Of a stretch of 64,000 nucleotides of DNA, positions 1 through 12,164 are shown one piece after another. Source of the stretch: Arctopsyche grandis. Its lineage: Eukaryota; Arthropoda; Insecta; Trichoptera; Hydropsychidae. The translations under genes and the position numbers were made by a program. The stretch's first letter is position 1. Each line of letters begins with the position of its first letter. Under the pieces are notes generated by a model. It saw only the letters and a program-made list of their open reading frames with translations. It was not told the DNA's origin and did not search any database. Where the stretch lies: positions 13,940,001-14,004,000 of the forward strand of contig NC_135360.1 of the NCBI RefSeq assembly GCF_051622035.1, read 5' to 3'.

Positions 1-1256
1 TTAATATTAACATATAATTCGAACAATCCGAGCAGGTTTCATTGAAATGCAATCTTGCCCAAGTCCAAAGCCCACTAATGTCGGCACTGAATAGATAAAA
101 CGATCCAAGTTGTTACGAAAGTTCATTAAACCCTTTTAAATAAACACATTTTAGCACACATAATACGAATATGTATCCGTTCATTTTGTAAATCAATGTT
201 TCACAAGTCATCAAAAGCTTTGATTATTATTTCATTTTCTGAAAGACACACATACAAAATATTCATATGTACGTTGAAATAAAATTGCAACGATAATTCA
301 AGTATTAAATCGAATAATGTATTGTGTAGAATATAAATATTGTACAATACTATCTATCTTATTTAATATTTAAATATTGATTGTTTTATTTGAAAATTAT
401 ATATTTCTGGGAAACTTCATTCAGCTGAAAAAGATAATATTTGGTGCAGTTTTATAAAATTCTTTTTTTTGGATACTGAAATGATTGAAAAATAAATTTA
501 TAAATATTAATAAACATATATGTATATGATCATCATCGATAAAATAAAGACTGGCTGAATGACTGATATTGTACGTATGTATTGTGTATGCTTATTTCAG
601 TGATCAAAATAATATAAGTTGCAAATTTCAATTAAAATGGAATTATTTAAATACAATTAATTTACAACAAGATGTCTATAATTTTCAGGTATAAACACAG
701 ATTACCTAAACACAATCTGCTTTAAATCGTCAACTTTAAAAAGTCTTTAGTTTAAATAAAAAATATGTATAAAATGTGAATGAAAATTTATAAGAATTGA
801 AACTAGGTTTTTGAACCTTTTTTCCTATTATGTTGTAAACTAAAATTGAAATAAGATAAACGTAAACAAAAAATAGTAGTTATTAAATAGAAAATGATCA
901 TAAAATGGGACACTATTATAATCGATCTAATATGTATAATGAACATAACCTATTAACAATAAAAAGCGTTTCGAAATAAAAATATATATATAAGTACTTT
1001 TGTAAGTATCACAATTAATAAAAAAATATTTAATGTGATATAGATCGATTGAAGGAAATTATCACATACAAAGGTATTTTTATTACGAGTAAATAATTAT
1101 TGTCGCGGTAAAGCACCAAACGATGTTGATCCTCGTGTGTGCTAAAACACACTGAATGTGTGCAAAGAAGCGTTAGTTGCTAGGGGCGCTTGTCACACTG
1201 GAACCACTTTTGGAGACCCCTGGTGGTAGCCTTGCGAAAATAGTCTCTCGGGTTGG
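1..1256. other. AT-rich flank upstream of gene 1, no gene seen
   Basis: I see no coding region, RNA gene or clear transposon here. The stretch is strongly AT-rich with short ATGTATGT/ACATAC runs. The last 150 bases are less AT-rich and probably contain gene 1 upstream control DNA, but I recognise no specific site. Confidence 0.5.
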
Positions 1257-1318
1257 TATAAATACCCATACGCATTTCCAAAAAAGATCACAAGCAGTTT
1301 TCGTCACAGAAAAGGCTT
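1257..1318 (+). promoter_or_regulatory. Core promoter and leader hairpin of gene 1
   Basis: TATAAATA lies at 1257-1264 and a TCACAAGCAGT start-site motif follows, with the likely first base at 1290, 33 bp from the first T of the TATA box. The leader can fold as AAGC (1292-1295), AG bulge, TTTTC (1298-1302), loop GTCACA, GAAAA (1309-1313), G bulge, GCTT (1315-1318). The other ten cuticle genes have the same fold. The start site is inferred from position and motif, not measured. Confidence 0.7.
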
Positions 1319-1339
1319 TGCTAATCACAAATCCCCAAT

Positions 1340-2493
1340 ATGAAATTCGTAAGTTCATATTGTCGACCCGAAAATCTCACACCCACATACTTACCACATT
1401 ACCTCATTACTAAATGTAGTTAAAATCGTTAATATAAACGCAGTCTTCATAAACATTAATGTTAATGAAGATCATTATTTACTTCAGACTAGCGCAATAA
1501 AAGCAAGTTGCTTGAAAATTAAGTTAATATAGAAAACGTCTAAATCACACCGATAAAGTTGACATTTATATCATTAATGTGCATTTATTATTGCCTCATA
1601 TTTAAAGTACATACATTGCATAGATGAATCTTAAATAAATCAAAAAGTGAATATGTCATTAATGACATAATTCCACTTTGTTTTTTAAATTTATGATTAT
1701 TTTTTCAATTATAATATTTTTTAAATTTAATATAATATTAATTAATTAAATTGTAATTACACCCATTTACATGCAGCAACATGTTAATTTTTTTCATATT
1801 ACATTAATTCATACATTAGCTTACTTGGTAGTATACACACTCTGTACTTCTGTATGATGAGCTTTGTTATGAATCTTTATGTGAGCTTCTAAGTACCTCA
1901 TTCATATGTAATTTTTCAGTATATAGTACATACATACATATTTTAACCCTTTGCACTATTAAAAATCTAATTGATGATGGAATACTATACAAACATATAA
2001 ATGAATATATTTATTTTATTATTTTCAGTTGGTAGTTGCTCTTTGCTTGGTCGCGGCTGCGTCCGCTTCCGCCTACCCATTGACATGGGCTGGTTATGGT
2101 GCCTGGGCTCATGGCGGAGCTCCTTTGGGAGCCGATGGCCGTGTCGTCGATACTCCTGAAGTGGCTCAAGCCAAGGCCGCCCATTATGCTGCCGTTTCCG
2201 GAGCCGCCCATGGAGCATGGGGTGGTTATGGTTCTTGGGCTCATGGTGCAGCTCCTTTGGGAGCCGATGGCCGTGTCGTCGATACTCCTGAAGTAGCTCA
2301 AGCTAAGGCCGCCCATTATGCTGCTGTCTCCGGAGCCGCCCATGGAGCATGGGGTGGTTATGGTGCTTGGGCTCATGGTGGAGCACCTTTGGGAGCCGAT
2401 GGCCGTGTCGTTGATACTCCTGAAGTAGCTCAAGCCAAGGCCACCCACTATGCTGCCAAGGCCGCTGCCGCCCATGGTGCTTACCACTGGTAA
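1340..2493 (+). CDS. Cuticular protein gene 1 (18-residue motif family, three repeats)
   Basis: Two exons: 1340-1348 (Met-Lys-Phe) and 2029-2493. The intron 1349-2028 has GTAAGT and TTTTCAG ends in phase 0. The product is about 157 aa. Residues 1-18 are a signal peptide (MKFLVVALCLVAAASASA), so the protein should be secreted to the cuticle. The mature part is three tandem 44-residue (132-bp) units, each with [16 protein letters not shown] then AQAKAxHYAA; these motifs start near residues 40, 84 and 128. The protein ends in His-Trp. The start is chosen because exon 1 supplies the missing signal-peptide start and sits 50 bp below the inferred cap site. A likely poly(A) signal is AATAAA at 2674. 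Function is inferred from family: structural exoskeleton protein. Cysteine occurs only in the signal peptide, as is usual for cuticle proteins. Confidence 0.93.
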
Positions 2494-3026
2494 TTCTTCA
2501 TCGTCGTCAACCACCGCAATGACCATCTCATCGACTTCTTCCGCCATCGTGCAGAGTAGCTGAATACTTCTTCCAAGATTTTCTCTTCAATTCGAAAATA
2601 CTATCAAAATTTTTTCAATTTGTTTTTTCCTGTATTGTTTTTGTTTTTAAGTATTATTATTTTAGAAAGTTTAAATAAATAAAATAAAAAATAAAATATT
2701 TTTTTATTATTTTAAGAATAATAGGCAGAGCTGCAAGTAAAAAAAATTATATCATAATATAAATCACATTTCATGTTTGTTGAATAATATTTGAAGCAAC
2801 CAAACTGTCGAAATATTGATGAATAAATTCATCTACGCCGAAGTAATTTCAATGATTGAGAAAATCATTTTTAAAACACGTCACATTTGTAAAACATATG
2901 TATAGGTAGAATGCATGTACGTTGATTAATTGATATGGTTAATAAGTAAACAGATACCGTATCCAACATTATTAAATTTGTATATAAAATTTTTGAAGGG
3001 GACAACATATAATATGTTAATTTTCA

Positions 3027-3419
3027 GTCTCCGTGACGAGCCAGGATGTTAAATTACAGAAAACGCAAATATCGGAAGGCAAAGATCGAAAATCGAAAGA
3101 TCTTAAGTCGAAAGATCAAAAAAAAGGGTGCATGGTAAACGGTACATACTCACTTAATTTGCGCGAGCAGGATACAACAGGAACAAGAGGAACAGGTTTT
3201 TCCTCCCGTATTAATGTGCGCGCGCAGAATATGGGAGGAAAAGCCTGTTCCTCTTGTTCCTGTTGTACCCTGCTCGCGCAAATTAAGTGAGTATGTATGT
3301 ACATACGTGAGTATGTACCGTTTACCATGCACCCTTTTTTTTTGATCTTTCGATTTTCGATCTTTGCCTTCCGATATTTTTGTTTTCTGTAATTTAACAT
3401 TCTGGCTCGTCACGTAGAC
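3027..3419. repeat. Foldback element with long inverted repeats
   Basis: The two halves are near-perfect reverse complements. The left end begins GTCTCCGTGACGAGCCAG; the right end read on the minus strand begins GTCTACGTGACGAGCCAG, and the match continues for most of the element around a short centre. It would form a hairpin of about 190-bp arms. There is no transposase. It is best described as a MITE or foldback DNA element; the superfamily is not clear and I see no clean target duplication. Confidence 0.75.
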
Positions 3420-4972
3420 CCGTAAATTTTGATATTTAAGTTTGCGAAATTTCAAAAATATTAGATCGGTGTTGGAATTCTGTTCCACAAATGTACATAT
3501 ATTTATTTATTTATTTACTACGTTAAGCCATAGTGATCTTACAGATATACTCCAGGGCGTCACTATGGTTAGACATACATATATGTACATGAAAAAACGA
3601 TTAAAAGATGCAAAAATTAAATATCAAAATGTTAAAAATTTTTAACACAAAGAAAGCATGAAAATAATTTAAATTAAAGAGCAAACATAATATAAAAAAT
3701 TAAAAAAACAAAATGAAATACATATGAACAGTTAAATGTGAGAATACATTTACGACCTCAAACTAAACAATCCCTCAACCAGATCGGCATATTTTAGATT
3801 TGACACATCCTAGTTAAAGTAGATCTGGCTGGATTGATGCCCCGAGCAACAGGCGACGAAACCATCAAATTTCGGTATAATAATTTCGGCATCAACCCAA
3901 GAAGTTAAAATAATAAAAAAATAAAAAAAAGTTAGATATACTATGATGGTGGTAAATGTATTAATCACGGTAAAAGTAGTATTAAATATATTTATCTTTT
4001 GCTACTTTTTTATTATAAGCAATAATTTTTTATATATGTATGTACATACATACATATATGTATGTATGCAATATTTTATTGATCAATATTCATAATAACA
4101 TTGTGTGTCATAATTTGAAATTATTATTATAGACATAATTTGAAATTATTATATATGTTGTTATTATAGTATATTTTTTAGTATGTGGCTTTATTTTGGT
4201 TCTGATTATTATATTTCATAAAATTATCTCAAGGCAATCTTTTTAATAACAATAAATTTAGAGTAAATTATATGATAAGTTATTATTCTTATTAAAATAG
4301 TGTAGGAATTATTATTGTAACCTAGACTAATGCACGTATGAATGATTAAGTTGGCATGTATGAGTAGAATGAATGATGAAGTTGGTAATAGTCTGTTAAG
4401 ATCGTTGCGGCAATCTACTGTGTGAATATTGTTTTAAACCGTTCAACGAGCTTCATTTTACTGTACCGCCTATGTTTTATAACAACAAGATTCTACAATA
4501 GTATCAATATAATAACATATCTACATATGCACATAAATTAAAAAAAAATCAAATGAAATTTGAATACATACATATGTATGTATCGTCCTATGTATTAAAA
4601 TTAAAGTTTTATATTTAGGTTATAAATGCATACATATTTATATCCCATATAGAATTCATATACATTTTTGTTAGGTTTGTAACAAAAACATTTAAGTGAT
4701 ATTTTACTAACAGATTTAAGATTTACTATAGAACGAAAAAAAAAACAAAATGTAAATTAGATTGAAATTGAAAATAGCCATTTCAAAAATTCATGCCAAG
4801 AATAAAGCAATAAATTGCAATAAAGTCATAAACAACAAATAAAAGCAAACTATCTATGTAGAACAAAAATGCAAATAAACCACCAAAATGGAATGCAAAG
4901 AATGTACGCTTTAAGAGCTTTGTATAAAAACTTTACAATACAAAAAAATAAGAATTACACGGATCATTCATA
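3420..4972. other. Intergenic DNA with retroposon-like tail and microsatellites
   Basis: Near 3496-3520 a run of TTTA units follows a GC-richer block (3521-3570), which resembles a minus-strand LINE or SINE 3' end, but I cannot assign a family. The rest is AT-rich with many TATGTACATA-type palindromic tetranucleotide runs (for example 4033-4070). No gene is seen. Confidence 0.4.
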
Positions 4973-5467
4973 TCTATTTTTACATATATAAAAATGAATG
5001 TCTGTGTGTGTGTGTGTCTCGAATAGGCTCCTAAGCCACTGAAGCGATTACGATGGAACTTTCAGGATTTGTTGTATGCATGTCCGGGAAGATTACTGTG
5101 AAAAAAAAACGGGAACGGAAACGGGAATGAGTGTCATTTGCTATAATTTCAAATGTTTTCGCGTCGCGACCAGGGTGTTCGATGACTGCGTTGTTCCGAC
5201 AAATGGGAACGGGAATTACATGCATTGAGGGGGCTACAGACGCTCTGGAATTCCGGAGAGGTATTCCTTGCGGTAGACCTTGAGGTATTCCTTTCGGTCG
5301 ACCTGAAATTGTATGGGTATAAATTAAACAAACAATTGAATTATTTCAAATGTGTTTTTCCGACAAATGGGAACGAGAAAGGGAACGGGAACGGGAACGA
5401 TAACAGGAACGGGAACGAGAATTGCATGCGTTATTGTGGCATTGCAACGCATGCCGGGTTCAGCTAG
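4973..5467 (+). mobile_element. Non-autonomous Helitron-like element (GGGAAC-rich family)
   Basis: It starts with TC (TCTATTTTTACATATA), runs through a TGAATGTCTGTGTG block and a 'CTCCTAAGCCACTGAAGCG' block, and ends GCCGGGTTCAGCTAG, that is CTAG followed by T. A TC start, a CTRR end and a short hairpin-forming segment before the end (GCATTGCAACGCATGC) are the known Helitron signature. The interior is expanded with GGGAACG hexamer-like repeats. There is no Rep/helicase coding. Related copies lie at 13070-13397 and on the minus strand at 43375-43733. Confidence 0.7.
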
Positions 5468-6576
5468 TGTATGTATAAAATTGTAGTTATTATTTAACTA
5501 TAAAACAAATGCGTAAGTTTTAATAAATGTATTGGGGATATACATATATTAAAAGTATATTTCACATATGTACATATGTATGTAGTTCTAATATATGTAT
5601 ATGTTATATACATATTTTATTTAATAAGGAACACATTCAAACAAACAAAAAATAAATAAATAATTTCACGATTTTTCCCAAAGCTGAAACTAAAACATTG
5701 TAAATATTGAAATGAAATCGAACTTTCATTCAAGTATGCAATAATTGCCATTAATTACACGTTGACACTTTAATACCACATCGAACGGTATAAATCACTT
5801 TTAAGTGTTTTCGGTCTACTACTTTTAGCCTATATATAACCTAATTAGGAAAAACGGTTTTTTATTATTATTTAGACGAACCCGCCAAAAGTGAAAGGGA
5901 CACGAAAAATAAAACGAAAACAATATTAAAATATTATTTATAGATATCACATGTCATATCAGATTTTCCCAAACGGTGTGACGCGGGACTTTTGTATATT
6001 TACGTATTAAATTATGGATTCGTTTTATTTACTTTTTTTTATAAACTCTGTTAGTTTTCACTATCACCATAGGCAAGGGATGCTGTGAGACCCCCCCATT
6101 TTTCTTTTTTTGGTTATTAATTTGAAAAAAAAAAAAGTTTATTTGGCTTTCCTCGAACTTATAAAAGATTTTATATTCAATTTAATTCTTCTATTCGAAG
6201 TAACAATACTGATTGTAAAATATAGTTAACGAGAAACGCAGGATGTTGACTGTCAAATCTCAACGACTCATGAATAAAACTTGTAAAACAACAAACTGTA
6301 TTTTGAAATTTGTATTTTATATAAAATACCGCTGAAACATATGTATGTATATATGTATATGTACATACATATATATCAGCGATGGATTTGCTTCAAGAAA
6401 TCAAATATCATAACCAATTATTTTCGAAAGAAGAAATTTTATAAAATTCTTCAATTCATTGTTCAATATTAAAGTCTTCATTACCGAATTTATACAGTTA
6501 TCTGTATTTTATTTATTTTTATACATTAAACGAGCCTATTTTGAATAAAAATTTTAAATTTAATTTTTTTTGTTCT
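5468..6576. other. AT-rich intergenic DNA
   Basis: No gene is seen. It contains palindromic ACATATGTAC runs near 5545-5620 and 6340-6375, and homopolymer A/T tracts. Confidence 0.4.
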
Positions 6577-7605
6577 TTATTTATTTATTTATTTATTTAT
6601 TCAAATAGTACATATAATACAAAATAACAAAATAACAACAAAAAATTATAAATCATCTTCCAGAAAGGTATCCATTAACACCCTTCAAGAAAGCAGCAAT
6701 GTTATTAGAACTTCTAATGCCTTCAGGAAGGGCATTAAACATTTGAACACCTCTGTGAAAAACACCTCCTGCAGTTTTAGCTTTCTTAATTAATTTATTC
6801 CTATTTCTCGTTTTATAATTATGTATATCTCTATTCCTAACTATATGATTATTAAAATATTTGGGTAATAGATTCTTATCTAGCTTATATATATTATATA
6901 TAAACTTTAAAGTGCTTACTTTAAGACTATTTCTAATGTTCAACCATTTAAATTCATCTAACATGCTTCTTACATTCTTACGTTTCCCACATTCAAAATT
7001 GCACGTATTGCTCTATTCTGCACTTTCTGCAGTTTATCAATACACAAACCACTAAATAGATTGAGGACTGTAGCGCAGTATACAGTATGAGGCCGTACAA
7101 TACAATTATATATCAATATTTTACTTTTTATACTTAATAAATTTCTTAACCTACAAAGTACACCAACTTTTTTTGCCATTTTTTTAATAATATAATCTGC
7201 GTGCAACTTAAAACTTAATTTACAATCCAAATAAATGTCCAAATACTTAATATTATCTACTACTTCTACCACTCTCCCATCCATAATCACATCACTCACA
7301 ACTTTTTTATTATTCATCCACATCATCTTAGTCTTACTTAAGTTCACTTTCAGTTTATTCTCACATAACCAATCACTTAAATACCGTAATTCCCTAGATA
7401 AAATATCACTCATAACTTGCACATCATCACCCACAATATAAACTAACGTATCATCCGCAAACATATGAACTTAACATATATCAAATCATTAATATATAGA
7501 ATAAACAACAAAGGTCCTAATTTAGAACCCTGTGGTACTCCAAATGGAACAATCAAACTTTTAGAAACTTGTCTTAATATTTTTCTCAAAACCAAATATA
7601 TTAAG
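6577..7605 (-). mobile_element. 5'-truncated LINE (jockey/CR1-like reverse transcriptase end)
   Basis: Read on the minus strand, three overlapping frames together give the C-terminal part of a non-LTR reverse transcriptase: VPQGSKLGPLLFILYINDL (about 7465-7550), then the active-site motif FADDTLVY (7440-7464), a thumb-like region with KLKVNLSKTKMMW, and a C-terminal segment. The frame changes near 7450 and again near 6967, so the copy is dead. It ends in a (TAAA)n tail at 6577-6600, as CR1/jockey-type LINEs do. The left limit of coding is at a poly-G tract near 7605. The clade is tentative. Confidence 0.75.
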
Positions 7606-8139
7606 AGAGGGGGGGGGGGGTTGGCGCTGAAATCAATCTGCCTAGGGGCGCCATATACCATCGGGCCGGGCCTGACTCATATGAGCTGTTATATTTGAAA
7701 GAGGTTTAAATGTGTATTGAACTTTTTAGAAGACAAATATACATGAAGATGGATTGAAATTGAACGCTAGAAAAACATATATTTTTTTTTAATTTTGAAG
7801 ATACTTCTCAGTGGTGTATTCCGCATTTTAACACTCTCATTAGTTCCGTAAATGTATCCTAAAGCAAAAACGAAAAATGTTTTAAAAACACTGTACTACA
7901 TGTTATTCACACAAGCTCAATAGTATTTTAGTGTCAGTACGTAGTAAACAAGTTTTTTCATGTGCTTGACATTGAGTTGGTGCACACTGGCGATCAAATA
8001 TATTTGTTTACTAGCACATAGTTGACAATAACAAACAACCGGGTGGGTGGTAGGGGGGGTTTTGCAAAGTGGCCGTCGAAGGAGGTGTGCCAAGCCAGGG
8101 CGAGCCCCCGCCGAGGCCTTCTGAAGGCTCTTCTTTGGG

Positions 8140-8202
8140 TATATAACCACACGCACTCCCTCATGAAACACATAAGCAGTTTTCCTCTACTCGGAAAAGG
8201 CT
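8140..8202 (+). promoter_or_regulatory. Core promoter and leader hairpin of gene 2
   Basis: TATATAA is at 8140-8146; the likely start is the A of CATAAGCAGT at 8172, 32 bp on. The leader folds as AGC (8175-8177), AG bulge, TTTTCC (8180-8185), a 7-base loop, GGAAAA (8193-8198), G bulge, GCT (8200-8202). The sixth stem pair C-G replaces the unpaired loop bases of genes 4-10, which is a paired change. The upstream 100 bp is unusually GC-rich. Confidence 0.68.
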
Positions 8203-8226
8203 AAGCAGACAAATCAACAAACCAAC

Positions 8227-9650
8227 ATGAACTTCGTAAGTTGATTATGAAACTATTGCCCAACCTGTATTGCACAATTTCGAACCAATATACTTGAATT
8301 TCCATACAATATTAGCCAGTATATAATTGAGCTATACATATTTAACATCTATTCAAAATACAGGATATGTTTGCATACAATTCGATCTGAAAATATATAT
8401 TTTCAATAATAATTAACAAGAAGTAACTACATAATTTACAAGACTCACAAGATAGCAACAACTATTTAAAGCCTTGTTTTAATCTATCTATATATGTACA
8501 TAAATGTGCTAGAATATTTTTGAGATGAATGACTTGAATTGTTTTCATCTCGTGGTGGCGTATTATCTTCACGATTTGCATTAGTTCTTGGGCTGTATTT
8601 TCTCTCATCGGAAAAATCAGTTTACCTAAAATATTTACAGTAGTTTCAATGTACACAAACATGTGTGTTAGTTTTCAATACATTTATTCAAAATTTGCCC
8701 AATATAGTTAGTTAAATACGTATTTGTGATGGAAAACTGTACATATGAGCCGGTATATTTGAAAATGGCTGAAGTCAGTTCCAAACAATATTTCTATTTG
8801 ACTTAATTTACAAATTGTTATCATTACTTTTAATTCGATATGTCCAGAAACTCGGAAAAGCAGAATTAATTTATTACAGGCCACTTGTATTTTTAATTAT
8901 TGTAAAACGAAAAACATTATATCGAAACGAAAAAAAGTGGACTTACGCCAAATTCAAATATAACGGCTGATATGTTGGAAAATTCAATAAAAGTCTCGGT
9001 TTGCCTCGAAAGGACTTATATATAAAAAAAAACCAATACTAAATACTTCTTCACAAATTAACATTATTAGGCAGTTACGACTTTCCTATTCTATGAAAAA
9101 AAAATCATAGTTTTATTCGTTTAATATTCCCAATAAAAGCAGTTTGTTTATATGGTGCAATTTATTTTGTAATTTACAGCTCGTAGTAGCATTGGCCTGC
9201 ATGGTCGCAGCCACCACTGCCCACCCCCTTGCCGCTTGGGCCGGTCATGGATACGCTGGTGCTTGGGGCCATGGTGCCTGGGCTCATGGTGGAGCTCCCA
9301 TCGGACATGACGGTCGCGTCGTAGACACCCCTGAGGTAGCTCATGCCAAGGCTGCCCACTTTGCCGCCAAGGCTGCCGCTTCTCATGGTTCTTGGGCTAA
9401 TGATGGATGGGCACACAACGGATGGGCTCACAATGGATTGGCTCACAATGGATGGGCTCACAGTGACAATGGATGGGCTCATGGTGGTGGTGCTTGGGCT
9501 CATGGTGGTGCTCCCATCGGACATGACGGTCGCGTCGTAGACACCCCTGAAGTATCTCACGCCAAGGCTGCCCATTTCGCCGCCAAGGCCGCTGCTGCTC
9601 ATGGTGCCCATCATGATGGACACTGGAACGACTGGGCCCATCATTGGTGA
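8227..9650 (+). CDS. Cuticular protein gene 2 (two motif copies, WAHNG repeats)
   Basis: Exon 1 is 8227-8235 (Met-Asn-Phe) and exon 2 is 9180-9650; the intron is 944 bp with GTAAGT and TTTACAG ends, phase 0. The product is about 159 aa. The signal peptide MNFLVVALACMVAATTA is followed by a Gly/Ala/His/Trp-rich mature protein. Two copies of [16 protein letters not shown] followed by [13 protein letters not shown] bracket a central run of WAHNG pentapeptides (about residues 75-105). The protein ends HHW with a TGA stop, whereas the paralogues use TAA or TAG. A MITE sits inside the intron (8741-8975). AATAAA at 9806 is the likely poly(A) signal. A secreted structural cuticle role is inferred from family. 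Confidence 0.92.
8741..8975. mobile_element. MITE in the intron of gene 2
   Basis: Inverted ends: ACATATGAGCCGGTATATTT on the left and, on the minus strand, ACATATCAGCCGTTATATTT on the right. The interior contains TTCGATATGTCCAGAAACTC. Copies of the same family occur in the intron of gene 11 (58327-58822) and, internal part only and inverted, at about 30565-30695. A partial end is also seen near 7677. No coding. Confidence 0.65.
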
Positions 9651-9991
9651 AATTAATAATCTATATGTAATATCAAAGCCATGCCATCGTCGACTCATCG
9701 CCATGTAAATCGTTAATGCTATCGTTTAATTCCATTGTTATTATTATTTTTTTTTATTTTTTTGTGCACAATTTGGGCACGATTTTTTTTTGTATATAAA
9801 TTAAAAATAAATTCATGTTGTTTTGTAAATATCACATATTGTTCATTATAAAAATCACTACATCGATGTATATAAAAAAAAATATTATAGTGCAATAAAT
9901 AGTCTGATACTTTATGAAATGTATTTTACTATCGAATCCCATACACAATTGTAATAAAAAATATTTACACTTAATTTATAAATCATCTAAT

Positions 9992-10146
9992 GTAGGATGA
10001 TTCTTAAATAAAACGCACATGCTATCCTTTTAACCCCATCTCGATAGCATTTCGTTCGTACTATTTTCTATTGTCAATACGAAATGCTATTGGTTGAGAG
10101 GCCGTGAAAGAGATAGCATGTGCATTTTACCTAAGGGTCTTTCTAT
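9992..10146. mobile_element. Hairpin MITE, copy a
   Basis: About 155 bp that folds on itself: GCACATGCTATC... on the left pairs with ...GATAGCATGTGC on the right, and CGATAGCATTTCG pairs with CGAAATGCTATTGG. The outer end GTAGGATGA matches copy b at 10349-10507. No coding. Confidence 0.6.
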
Positions 10147-10177
10147 AGAGGTTGGATTATAAATAATTTGACAGTGA

Positions 10178-10306
10178 ATGGTCATTAGGGCAATATATGT
10201 AATTTTGTGCCGTTATGGCTACTGTTATCTTCATAGAAAACCTTTTTTGCTCGCTTGCATTCAGCAGTGTTGGAACGTGTATTGTTATCATTGCCCTAAT
10301 GGCCAT
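10178..10306. repeat. Inverted repeat between the two hairpin MITEs
   Basis: ATGGTCATTAGGGCAAT at 10178-10194 is matched by ATTGCCCTAATGGCCAT at 10290-10306 (one mismatch over 17 bp). It may be a separate short MITE, or part of a larger composite that includes both neighbouring hairpins. Confidence 0.5.
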
Positions 10307-10348
10307 CCGTCCTATGATATTGACATACTACATATAGTCCATACGACG

Positions 10349-10507
10349 AAGGATGACACTTGTGTAAAACATATATGCTATCTCTTTCACCGCCTCTCGA
10401 CCAATAGAATTTCGTGCAGACAGTAGAACATTTGTACGCGTGAAATGCTATTGGTCGAGAGGCGGTGAGGGAGATAGTATGTACGTTTTACCTAAATGTC
10501 ATCCTAC
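10349..10507. mobile_element. Hairpin MITE, copy b
   Basis: Same family as 9992-10146. The ends are AGGATGACACTTGTGTAAAA on the left and, on the minus strand, AGGATGACATTTAGGTAAAA on the right. The arms share CCGCCTCTCGACCAATAG. No coding. Confidence 0.65.
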
Positions 10508-11442
10508 ACCGATGGACAATAGTCGAATTTTTCAGTGAAATTCGGAAAAATAAAAGGAAACCTTTTCAAAAATTGAAGTCTTCGGCATGAAGAAATGTAC
10601 CGAGAGATACATAGTATTCCAAAGTTGATGGCTTTAAATTGAAAACTGGACAGAATGAAAATTTTAATAACAGACCAACAAACATTAATCTTTATGTACG
10701 TAATAGAGAGCGATGAATTTTACCTAAAGCCGTAATTAAGTCTTAAAGTAGTGATACAATATTTTATATACATATATACATATGTACATATATAGGTAGA
10801 AGCTTGAAATTAAGGTCATTAGTATACTATATATACATATATAATTAAAATTTATAAAGTGAAAAGTTATTGAATAAGGTCGTTTCGAACATAATTTTAT
10901 TGAAAAGTCACGTAAATACAAACATTTCATTGGTTGTCTAATATGACGGTCGTGTAATTAATCGCATTGTGAAATATCACTATGCAACATGCATATGAGT
11001 ATATTATACAATATATATATATTACATATTAAATAAACCGAAAGGTTATTATCGCATTGCAATATTTGGTTAAATTTATACAATTAGGTGAGTTCGTTTA
11101 TCGTTGCATTCAATTAGCGTTCTGAAATGTAATGCGTTAACGTGTTAAATCGAGATTGGTTCGTTAATATTTTTTTCCTGGTGTTTAATTAATTTTTATA
11201 AATAAGTCATAGAGAGCGGACATTGAAAATAAATTTTAATTGACTATTGAATTAAAGATAATTTACAGATCCTATCGCAATGTTTAAATGTAGCGTGAAA
11301 ACATCGCACGTCTTATACATATTACATGTATATATAACTATTTAGTATGGTTTAATATAATATATAATATTTTATTGTTACCATGGCGTTTTTACGGGAT
11401 TGCCCCAAGGCGATACCTATGGCCAACTTGTAAATTTTATTT

Positions 11443-11530
11443 TATTTTATTCAATTAATCAAAGTACACTCGTCATTACAGATCGCTCCAATGCGACGAG
11501 TGTACTATACACATCAAGAAATTATATATA
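11443..11530 (-). repeat. Retroposon 3' tail (TAAAA repeats), minus strand
   Basis: On the minus strand a GC-richer segment with GACGAGTGTAC repeated in both orientations ends in several AATAA/TAAAA units (plus-strand TTTTATTTTATTTTATT). This looks like the 3' end of a LINE or SINE. The family is not identified. Confidence 0.35.
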
Positions 11531-11842
11531 TTTTTTTTAATACATAATCATTACATAATTCGAAACCATACATGAAATATGCGGACAGACATTTTTATTT
11601 TACATACATACATATATACGGCCGCAAGGAGCATTGAATTAATTTTAACAATTAAATGTGCACTATGTAATATATAAAATTCGTGATATTATTATAAATT
11701 TAAATTTAATTAAAATAATAATGACACATTAGGGTAGATGGCCAATTCGTCAAAAATCGTTAGAACAATGAATTCAAATAAAATGGAATACTTTGATAAG
11801 AAAATTGGAGTCATGATGTACATATGTACATTCATATATCCA

Positions 11843-11930
11843 AGGTCTGTCCAGCAACACTGAATCAGGGCTTGAACCCGTGACCCCTCATCTGTTAGCA
11901 TTATACGCTAGCCACTGTGCTATGTGGCTA
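11843..11930 (-). mobile_element. tRNA-derived SINE head, minus strand
   Basis: On the minus strand the sequence reads TAGCACAGTGGCTAGCG (A-box-like) and, about 40 bases later, GGTCACGGGTTCAAGCCC with the B box GGTTCAAGCC. The spacing and boxes fit a tRNA-type RNA polymerase III promoter. It does not keep a full cloverleaf, so I call a SINE rather than a tRNA gene. It is a different family from the SINEs at 29880 and 47158. Confidence 0.55.
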
Positions 11931-12164
11931 TTACATATTATACGAAAATGAATAACAATTATTATTAAAATCATTTTAGATTTGATTTTTAACGATTTAT
12001 TATGCAGCATATATAATTTGGGACAAAAAAAGTTTTACGTCTTGATTCCTTTATTTGTACAGGATACATAAAAAATAAGTGAAAGGGCGGCACTGCACTG
12101 GAGCCTTGCGAAGGAATTCTAAAAAAAAATCACAACCGTAAACCTATGAATCGTTAAGTTGTAA

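Noticed and set aside
2096-2296. Second plus-strand frames inside cuticle exons (for example 2096-2296, 21110-21325)
   Set aside because: Out-of-frame shadows of the repeats, low complexity and without start context.
11860-11930. A functional tRNA gene
   Set aside because: The A and B boxes are present but the acceptor and anticodon stems do not form a good cloverleaf, so a SINE is the better reading.
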